Made by a program: the position numbers and the translations under genes. From Syngnathus acus (lineage: Eukaryota > Chordata > Actinopteri > Syngnathiformes > Syngnathidae): a stretch of DNA of 64,000 nucleotides. Of this stretch, positions 1 to 9,000 are shown one piece after another (positions within the stretch are counted from its first letter, which is position 1; each line of letters opens with the position of its first letter). A model generated the notes under the pieces. The model made no database searches. It was not told where the DNA came from and saw nothing but the letters and a program-made list of their open reading frames with translations. The stretch is from the NCBI RefSeq assembly GCF_901709675.1, contig NC_051088.1, positions 3,915,164-3,979,163 of the forward strand. The letters run 5' to 3'.

Positions 1-281
1 GTCCTCTCTGCATCCATTGCAGCCTTGTCATCCTGGATAAGGGACCTTCCCATCTGTGGTCTCTTCTCAAGGTTTCTCATTTCCCCTAGCTGGAGTTTTG
101 AGTTTTCCTTGCCCTTTTGGGAGTTTAAGATCAGGGGATGTTTGAGAATATTTGCCATTTTCACATGTCCTGAGTGTTGTTAGTCACCTAAATGTTGAAC
201 AGAGGGTGTGATTTACCGAAGTCAAATTCCTTGTTTGGCACGCTCAAACATGGTGAATAAAAAAAATCTTGAATCTTGAAT
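1..281 (+). mobile_element. 3' end of an L2-type LINE (5' part outside window)
   Basis: The stretch resembles the 3' untranslated tail of fish L2-like LINEs. It has a T-rich, non-coding body and ends in a short repeated tail (aatcttgaatcttgaat, about 266-282) just after an AATAAA-like run. No reading frame is present. It abuts the hAT fragment that starts at about 282, so the LINE probably inserted into that element. The class call rests on recollection of the tail type and was not confirmed by a search. Confidence 0.55.
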
Positions 282-730
282 TTCAGCTTGGAGCTGCTTC
301 ACTTTATCAGCGCGGTTACTCCCTGTTAGCTTGTCGTATGTGTCAGCATGTTTAGTCTACTAGTGTCTCTTTAGGTTGAAATCCTTAAACAAGGCAACGG
401 TCTCTTTAGAAATTAGACAAACACAATTGCCTTGATTTTCAGCGAAGAAGTATTGTAATTCCCATTTCTCTTGAAAGCGACGGCCCTCAATGTCAACTGT
501 CCTCGTTTTCTTTGCAGTCGCCATGGCAGAAATGAGCGGCGAGGGGTGGTGCTGCCACCCTTTGGTAATAGGAGGAATTACAGGTTCAAGTTTCATTTTT
601 TTTTTTTATATATTCAGTTTGACAGTGCAGGCGGCCCATAAATAATACATTATAAGACCGAAGCTGCGGGCCATATGAAATCTGATCGGGGGCCGGATTT
701 GGCCCGCGGGCCGGACTTTGGACATGGCTG
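282..730 (-). mobile_element. hAT transposon fragment with BED-finger transposase N-terminus
   Basis: This block is closely similar to the interior and right end of the better-preserved hAT copy at 33335-34354: same end (ccggactttggacatg), same coding strand. The minus-strand frame at 360-596 encodes the N-terminus of a ZBED/GTF2IRD2-like hAT transposase, with the [10 protein letters not shown] and NCVCLI stretches. One finger cysteine (CLIC in the other copy) reads CLIS here, and the frame stops soon after the LKRH stretch. It is a dead relic. The left end is missing, replaced by the LINE tail; the right end abuts family A sequence at 731. Confidence 0.75.
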
Positions 731-1228
731 GGCTAAACGATAGGTATGCTAACGTGACATAAACACAAACGAAGAGCTGAGAACGGGCCTGACGTAACAT
801 TCAGAGTTATTCAAATAACTATTACATAAATAACACGTTTATAAAACCACTCCAATTCATTAAATCCATCGATCGTCCTTTATGGAAACGATGCCGCGTA
901 TGCGCCGCGCCGCTGACGTCTAAATATTCTAAATATTCCACAGAGACCCATATAACGATATATAAAGTATATATCAAATAACTATCACATAAACAACAAT
1001 ATTATCAAACCATCTGTGTCACTCCAAATCATTAAGTCCATCGATCAAATTCCTCGTCCGCTGACGTCACTTGAAATTCAAATACAGTAATCCCTTGCTA
1101 CATCGCGGTTCGTTTATCGCAGTTTAACTTTTTTATTTTTTTTTATTTTGAAAATTTGTGAAAAAATTCACGTATAAGTCGCCCCCCCACCCAAACTATG
1201 AAAAAAACCGCAAATCCGAAAATTACGG
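731..1228 (+). mobile_element. Family A TA-target DNA transposon, right part (copy A1)
   Basis: Sequence from about 731 matches the interior of the other family A copies (4440-7815; 35264-41147). Shared parts are the taaacgata(c)ggtatgctaac block, the cctgacgtaacat block and the ca. 210-bp unit with TGACGTCA at 1072-1079. The right end is ccgaaaattacgg followed by TA (1229-1230), the same terminus as the other copies. About 144 bp inside this end lies a sequence (1085 onward, cagtaatcccttgctacatc) that resembles the terminal repeat of the pogo-like element at 41875-44609. The left part is replaced by the hAT fragment. Superfamily is unknown; the TA duplication favours Tc1/mariner/pogo-like elements. 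Confidence 0.7.
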
Positions 1229-1230
1229 TA

Positions 1231-2633
1231 CACAGCAGTTTTTTTTAAACTTCATCCACGAATGAACTGGACCGACTCTTTTTTCCTTTTGTTTTCCACT
1301 CATCTCTTACAGTCTGACAGGTACATGATACATAAGAATAGTTTTGTAGTTCGTGCATTTACAAACAATTACAGTAATTTACACTTGCATGTATCCATGA
1401 ATATGTGACTGATAGCTTTGTGTTGCACTGGCTATACTGTGCATATATTAGGATGATTAATGGGCTGGTGGCTTTCAAAAAAGGCGCTTGGTAGTGACAC
1501 GCGATGATGCTGCTGAAGCCGCGCACTCGCGGTGAGAGAGCAGGACATGCATCTCAAGCACGCAGTCAATCCGGCCACGCTCTTGCGTGCAAACTCGTCC
1601 GATTTTGCCCCCAGATGAGCGATTAGGAAGGAAGCAAGACGGTGAGGAGGAGGAGGAGGAGGAGAAGGGGGAGGAGCGAGCAGCATCTGCGAACAAACTG
1701 GATCTTTTGGTCCATTGCCTCTTTTGGGAGGCTGGCTGCGGCCTGTGGATTGTCAACGGAAGCCTCGAGCTGGATTGGAAATGTCACAACAGCGACGTGC
1801 TAGCTGGTGAGTCTGCACGAGCTGCTGTGCTTGTGCACACAGCAGACGTAGAAGCTGGCTTGTGACCAACGAGACAATTCAGGCACATTTGCACAGACTT
1901 GTTGGAGCTGATTGCTGACGGTGATGACTGGCTAATCAATCATCTGGAGCGCGATATGCTACTCCACTAGTTGTGATGATGCTTTTGAACCCATAGCTCC
2001 ATTCCACAGCTGCTTTGTGACGGTAAAAAAAAATATCCAACAGTTAAATGCAAGCGTACGACGGTTGCTTTTGCATGTCATGAAATGGAGCTGCGACGTT
2101 GGATTCATTTGATCTGCAGCCATCACGCAGCGCCGCTTGCACGGCAATGCCACATCGCTGAACCAGGAGCAAAACAAAACATGACATTTATTTCATGTCA
2201 TTGCCAAGTTTCAACTTAAATTTGTAGTTTAGCAACAGTTTTGTAGCTAGTGATTCTAATGGAGGGAATGCTTTTATGTGACCTAACGATAATACGTAAG
2301 GTTTCCTTTGATAGACAGTCATGCAGGTTTATTGTGGGGGGCATTTGCCGCCCGCCGTCCACTTTTTAGCGGCTGGCAATATTCTCAAAAAATAGGTAGC
2401 CGTAGAAAATGTCGAGATGTGAAAAATAAAGACTATCATGACTAGTACTAATAAAGTTTTATAGATAAGCAACACACTATTACAGGACTCGATGTATCAG
2501 TTTTTCAAAATGAATAAATTCAATGTATAATTGCTTGCTTGATTAATTAACTTTAATTAAAGTCAAACAAATTGGCTCCAGTTCACCTAATCCAAATATC
2601 ATGAAAAGCCTGTTCTTCCTTGTGTTTTCTTAG
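1231..2633 (+). promoter_or_regulatory. Upstream region of b4galt3; possible 5' noncoding exon ending at 1806
   Basis: This 1.4-kb stretch has no recognisable coding gene. About 1500-1800 it becomes GC-richer, with a purine-rich (GAG)n run at 1642-1680, and a strong donor-like site (ctg|gtgagt) at 1807. A polypyrimidine tract with acceptor AG at 2632-2633 (gtgttttcttag) precedes the coding exon of b4galt3. A noncoding first exon near 1600-1806 spliced to 2634 is a reasonable guess. No TATA box was recognised. Open frames across 1432-1865 are low complexity and were not called as genes. Confidence 0.35.
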
Positions 2634-2648
2634 TGAGACCAAGAGGTG

Positions 2649-2723
2649 ATGGCAGTCCAGACTGAGCTTCACCACGACGATCATCTGTCCCCGATGATGG
2701 TCGCCCTCCCTGCACACACCTGA
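2649..2723 (+). CDS. Upstream ORF (24 codons) in the b4galt3 leader
   Basis: An ATG at 2649 in a good context (G at -3, G at +4) opens a 24-codon frame ending in TGA at 2721-2723, 115 bases before the main start. It lies inside the exon inferred to start at 2634, so it should be in the mature leader if that acceptor is used. Upstream ORFs often lower translation of the main frame; whether this one does is inference. The peptide has no recognised domain. Confidence 0.4.
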   Translation: MAVQTELHHDDHLSPMMVALPAHT

Positions 2724-2838
2724 GCCTTCACTCTATGCTTTCCCTCCATCCCCTCCTCCCGTACCTCCTTTCCTTGCCCCTCCTCCTCCAATAACTTAAC
2801 TCATCCTGCTTCTGTGTGTTCAATCACCCTCCTTGATT

Positions 2839-3121
2839 ATGGCCTGCTGCGGGCGCTCTCTGGGTTCCCCGTGCACACTGGCCTTGCTGGTGGGCTTCCA
2901 GTTTGCCTTTGTGCTCTATTTCTCCCTTGGGGGCTTCAAAGGTTTGGTGTCCGTCTTGGTGCACACCACAGAGCAAGAGTTTGACTATTCGCGACCCCAC
3001 GACGTCTACACCAACCTCAGTCATCTGAGAGCACCGCCTCCCCCACCTCGCAATGCTGGCACTGGACCTCCTGTGACGGGGCCACCGCTAGCAAGCTGCC
3101 AGATTGTGTCCCCGCTGTTAG
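2839..3121 (+). CDS. b4galt3: b4galt3 coding exon 1
   Basis: Residues 1-94 plus one base. It holds the cytoplasmic tail, signal anchor and stem region. The donor is ttag|gtgagg at 3122. The inferred acceptor upstream (2632-2633) means the exon also carries about 205 bases of leader. Confidence 0.85.
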
Positions 3122-4820
3122 GTGAGGAAGCAAATATACCAAACATGCCTTGAGATACGACGAGTTATACGACTTAAGTGTTTGTTGTGATATAAGCAGA
3201 TGATTGGACAGTTTTTTGCTTTGACCTGCAAACTTGAGAAACATGCGCTGTATAGTGGCAGGCACTTGCAGAGCTAGAGGGGGATCACGAGGGCACTGCC
3301 CCCCTCCTCCCAAAATATGCTTGGAGGATCATATGTCACTTTATGAAACTTTTCCTATCCCCACAGTTGGGCCCGTATCTGTCCATCTTTCCTCACCTCT
3401 GACATTGGAGGAGATCAGAATAAAGAACCCATTGGTGTTGCCAGGCGGACACTACCGTCCACCAGACTGTGCACCCCGGCACCACACTGCCATCGTGGTC
3501 CCATACCGAAACCGGCAGACACACCTCCGTGCTCTCCTCTACCACCTCCATCCTTTCCTGCAGAGGCAACAAATCCACTACAGCATCTACATCGTACATC
3601 AGGTCAGGAGAATGACTTTGCGATGCATATTGTTAAATGAAATCATTGCATCATTAATTGAAGGTTATTCTGCACATCTTTGAAATCATGTTTTGATTGC
3701 TTTTGATAGAATTTGAACTATTATGTCTGTTTCTGTCTTGCAGTGGGGGAATGGTACATTCAACCGAGCCAAGCTGCTGAATGTCGGTGTGCGGGAAGCC
3801 CTTCGAGATGAGGAATGGAGCTGCATTTTCCTCCATGATGTTGACCTGCTGCCTGAGAACGACCACAATACCTACACTTGCCACAAGCAGTTTCCAACAC
3901 ACCTGTCTGTGGCCATGGACAAGTTCAAATACAGGTAGGCACAGTCCATTTGCCCACCATGCATAAATATTTGCAAGAAATGATTTTCAAGTCGTTATCG
4001 TGAGGAACTCGGAGGGTAATTATTTAGTCTCCGTCTTGCTACAATCTCCACAAATGCATCCGAATGACAGACTGATACAAAATTTGGCCGCAGGCCACAT
4101 CTGGCCTTTCTACAGTCTGACAGTTGATCAAAGTCAAACTAAACTGGAAAAGATTACAGGGCTTTTTTTTAATTTTGAAACCTTTTGAGGAGCTACAACT
4201 GTCTGCAGTTGTTGCCAACTTGGTAACTTTTGTGATCTGACCCCATTTTTTTAATGAGTCTAGTGACATTGATTGATTAATTCAGGAGTCCTGATAAAGA
4301 ATGGCTAATGAGTTGGTGGCTCAAAATATCAGCGCACATTAAATGTACAAAATAATTCAGCACGTTGTAGACATGATTTTGTAAATGATGATAAAAAAGT
4401 GACAATGTTCTTTCACAAGTAAGCTACTTTTAATGACTACCGTATTTTCCGGACTATAAGTTGCTCCAGAAGTACAAGTCGAACCAGCCATAAAATGCAT
4501 AATAAAGAAGAAAAAAACATATAAGTCGCACCGGAGTACAAATCACATTTTTGGGGGAACTTTATTTGACAAAATCCAACACCAAGAACAGACATTAAAA
4601 GGCAACAACAGGCTAAACGATACGGTATGCTAACATTACATAAACACAAACGAGGAACTGAGAACGTGCCTGACGTAACATACTAACAGTTATTCAAATA
4701 ACTATAACATAAATAACTCCGGAAGCACATGCGGCGCTGACGTCGGACTCATCGACGGTGTTATTTGTTTTGTTTTGTTTTGTTTTTTTCTTTTTTGTTT
4801 TGGATGTTCGAAATAAAGAT

Positions 4821-4872
<52 letters not shown>

Positions 4873-6068
4873 TCAGTTGCCGTTCCAGTTATTTCACAGG
4901 TTATATAACTACATAAACTATATATCAAATAACTATAACATAAATAACAATTTTATCGAACCGTCCGTGTCACTCCAAATCATTAAATCCATTGAAATCT
5001 TCGTCCTCTGTGTCACTTAAAAAAACGCAGCTGCTGACTCCGGAAGTACATGTGGTGCTGACGTCAGACTCATCGTTAGTTATGGTTCCAATTATTCCAC
5101 AGACCTATATAACTACATATAAACTATATATCAAATAACTATAACATAAATAACATCTATATAATAACATTTATTATCAAACCATCCGTGTCACTCCAAA
5201 TGATTAAATCCATCGAAATCTTTGTCCTCCGTTTCACTTATAAACAATGCCGCTGCTGACTCCGGAAGTACATTGGCGCTGACGTCGGACTCATCGTCAG
5301 TTGCGGTCCCAATTATTCCACAGACCTACCGTATTGGCCCGCATATAAGACAACCCTGATTATAAGACGACCCCCTCTTTTTCAAGACTCAAGGTTGAAA
5401 AAAGACTTTTTGAACATGAAATTAAATTTTTATACAGAAAATGATTACATCTGAAACAAATGATTATAACAATATATTCGAGAGAAAAAGCAGGTTATTT
5501 TGCCTCATTCAAATCATGCAAAAACTGTCTATCACATATTAATATCTGAACATTTAAATATGTAAACTAAAGTGCAATCACATTTGTAAATTAATGGCCT
5601 CTGGTTTTTGAAATGTAAATAAACCAATCTACTGTGATAAAACAACAAAATTGCAATAACTGCATTAACCATCAAAGTGAAGTCCAACTGTAACTGTAGT
5701 CTTGAAACAAATCTGAATAAGGAAAAACAGTAAAATAATGCAAACTGCTACTGCTATTATTGGGGAGCCTGAGGACTGTATAAGGGATTGGCTCGGATGG
5801 TTATGCTCTTTTTGCCCCCGGGTGTCGGTCAGAACACGGGAGGGAAGATGTGGTTCAGTTTTGATTGCTTTCCTGAATTATTGGCAAAAAAGTAACAGGC
5901 ACTGTGGCTCATAGGGGCATACAGGCAAACTGGCAAAAGGGTATAGGGACACGTTTGGTCATCAGGATGTGAGAGCAGGTATGTATAGTGTACATGGCTG
6001 AGTCTTTGGGTGTGTGAATGTGATTCTTGTGTGTGTGATTATTGTATGAAGCGTGTGAAGGGTGTGTG

Positions 6069-6099
<31 letters not shown>

Positions 6100-9000
6100 G
6101 TTCTGCAACAGACAGAAATACAGCATGTAAGTCAACGCTCAACTTCTGACGTCACACAACACTAGTAGCCGGCACACATTACATAACTTACTGCGCGTAA
6201 CGGTTCCGCCATACTAAATAACCATAAATGAAATACTCTCGGCAACACACCAAACATAAGTCATTGAGACAACAAAATACATTTGCTGGCGACCGTTAGT
6301 CGCCGTGCCGCTGCATAACGGCTACTCGTACGATGCGAGGCAAACTTTAAGGAGCGCGACGGAGCTGTCAATCAAATGGCGCGCACACGAAGCAAACCGC
6401 GATCGGACAAACGGCACAACAGTGGACAGTAGTAACAATTAAATGTATATACCAGGGGTCGGCAACCCATGGCTCCGGCTCCCTGTGACTTTGGAAAATA
6501 ATGAGTATTTTATAAAAAATTAAATTTTATTTTAGTTTGTTCATTTTAAAATATAATTCTGAATTCGAAGATTATGGTAAACTTGTAACATTAAAATTAA
6601 ACATTTTTAATATTTTTACCGCCCAAAATATGCGTCACATCCGCCGATGTGCGACATTCGAATTCCTGGCGTCCCTCACGTCTGGCAGCCGGCGTTTTTC
6701 CAGCACACTACCAGCGTGATAACTATATATTAAGTGAAGTAGTCCTTTTTTTTTAATTCAGGAGGACAACTGGCTGCACACGCGACGGGACAGAAGCAGA
6801 CTGCGCATTTTTTTGGTTTGCATTGTTCGTTCCGTGCTGGTGGATAATATTTGGATAAGTTTGGATTTTTATCTCATAAATAAGAGGACAGGTGACTGCA
6901 GGCTGTTTGCATTTTTTGTTCAGTGGGTTGGGTAAGTTTGGATTTTTATTTCTTAAATACGAGGACTCAAACAGACACCGGGTATTTTATTTGAAATTAA
7001 GCATCAACCAAGTGTAAAATGCTTTTTATTACATGCAGAAATAAAATTCTGTGTTCTCTGCAGCAGTTCGTTGATTTCATTTTCATAAATGCAATAGTTT
7101 TTTGTACATAGCATAATATATACGTACATGCATAATATATATAATGATGTCAAAATGGGTTGTGGCTCCGGGTGCTTTCTTTTCATTGGGGGGCGGTCCC
7201 AAATGGCTCTTTGAGTAAAAAAGGTTGCCGACCCCTGGTATATACTCACTTTGTGTCAAAGACGCACACGATCACTGCAACATACTCAGTCGATACCAGC
7301 AACCTTTAACTTACCGCTGCACACAAGTGAATGGGTATAATGTCTAGACCCCGAATGTAAGACGACCCCCACTTTTTCAGTATTATTTCAATGCAAAAAA
7401 CATCATCTTATATTCGGGCCAACACGGTAGATAACTATATATAAATTACATATGAAATAACTATAACATAAATAACAATTTTATCAAACCATCCCTGTCA
7501 CTCCAAATCATTAAATCCATCGAAATCTTCGTCCTCCCTGTCACTTATAAACAATGCCGCTGCTGACTCCAGAAGTACATGAGGCGCTGACGTCAGACTC
7601 ATTGTCTCTTGCGTTTCCAATTATTCCACAGGCCTAGTGCGCCCTTATGTGGTTTAAAGTGAAAATAACATGTGAAGTGATCAACTAAGGCAGTAATGTG
7701 TTAATGATCAAGTAATAATGCGTTAATAATTTCACATATAAGTCGCTCCTGATTATAAGTCGCACCCCCGGACAAACTGAAAAAAAAATCGTGATTTATA
7801 GTCCGGAAAATACGGTACTTGTAATTTTGTTTATTGATATTTTTTCTTTCAGTACAGTACTTTTTAAAATTATAAGAATATACTTTTATGTGTGAAAAGC
7901 ATAAAAATACAATCTTCTCTAGGATTTCAACAACTTGGCCCTGAGGTGTTCTAACTAAGCTCTTGTGTGACCCTCCCAGGCTACCATACCCACAGTATTT
8001 CGGTGGGGTTTCTGCAGTGACTCCAGACCAGTACATGAAGATGAACGGCTTCCCCAATCAATATTGGGGCTGGGGGGGAGAGGATGACGATATCGCGGCA
8101 AGGTAAAAGTGTGCTCCATCCATCATGAGCTTCTTGTCACTCATCACAGTCTTCTGTTTTCTACTTGCACTTCTGCATCTTTCTTGGTTTGCATGTTTCA
8201 TTTTTTCATTCTCTCATCTTCACATCACCTAGCACTGCTGCGGCTTTGATGGGCGCAGTGAGTAAGTTTGCATGGACAAGCTCCCTTCCACTAATTCCTG
8301 TTAGGAGACACGCTGAATGCGTCACATCCAAACGTACGGTGGTCGCTAGGCAAGAGCAGCCAAGTGTCAGCGGGCAAACGTTTCTAGGCAGTTGATAAAA
8401 CCAGCCTAGCTTTTCAATCTTACATAATAGCACAAGCACAAAGACTGAATGACAGTCGGCAATAAATCCAACTAAGAACAAACCAAATAACAGTTGGCAG
8501 AAAATGAGGGCAGCTGGAGAGCAAATCTACCAAAACTAAATATCTGAATCCAAAACTGTAAATATCAACAATTCATGTGGGACCACCAGAAGCCTCGCAT
8601 CTTTGATTGCAGTTGCAAATTTGATCAGTCTTCATATTGACCACGCTGAAACAGAACAATACAGAACCCCACATGAGATAGCAATTTGGCCTCGAATTAA
8701 ATAAAAACAACTGATCTTTAACAGGAAGTACCATGAACCTGAGAGTTAGTGCCCAGAGAAATGTAGGGAGATGTCACAATAGCAAATAGTGCACTTAGAT
8801 ATTGTGGTGCCAATAGTAGAGATAGCAGCTATTGAGGAATTTATTTTCAAACTTATTGACTGATTTTCCACGAGTGTTCATTTTCTGTCTTTTTCGATTG
8901 TCTGCTGCTCAACCAGAGTGCGTCTGTCTGGCATGAAAATTGTGCGCCCCCCAGTGGCCGTTGGTCATTACAAAATGATCAGGCATAGAGGAGACCAAGG

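Larger units (their letters stand above)
5329..7427. mobile_element. Element B: TA-target DNA transposon nested in element A2
   Basis: Inverted ends ccgtattggcccgcatataa (from 5329) and ttatattcgggccaacacgg (to 7427) are flanked by TA (5327-5328, 7428-7429). Removing 5329-7427 plus one TA restores a tandem unit of element A (cagaccta followed by gataacta), which confirms the insertion. The interior is AT-rich, with a (GT)n run at 6070-6099 and a TGACGTCA at 6147-6154. No transposase frame was recognised. Element C (6453-7237) lies inside it. Confidence 0.8.
4440..7815. mobile_element. Family A TA-target transposon, complete copy A2 (with nested insertions)
   Basis: The ends are inverted: ccgtattttccggactataag at 4440 and ttatagtccggaaaatacgg ending at 7815, flanked by TA (4438-4439, 7816-7817). 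No transposase frame was found, so it is non-autonomous or the enzyme has decayed. Inside are about four tandem units of 205-222 bp (recognisable at about 4718, 4905-5110, 5110-5327 and 7430-7634), a LINE-tail insertion with (ATCA)n at 4755-4871, and the whole of element B (5329-7427). The element fills most of b4galt3 intron 3. Superfamily is unknown to me; TA duplication fits Tc1/mariner/pogo-type cut-and-paste elements. Confidence 0.8.

Noticed and set aside
1432-1865. Frames on both strands upstream of b4galt3
   Set aside because: Ser/Pro- or Glu-rich proteins come from a (GAG)n run. A noncoding exon is the more likely content.
3234-3683. A 149-codon frame running from intron 1 through exon 2 of b4galt3
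   Set aside because: Only 3367-3602 matches the enzyme family. The intron part contains a MITE fragment and the splice sites on both sides are clear.
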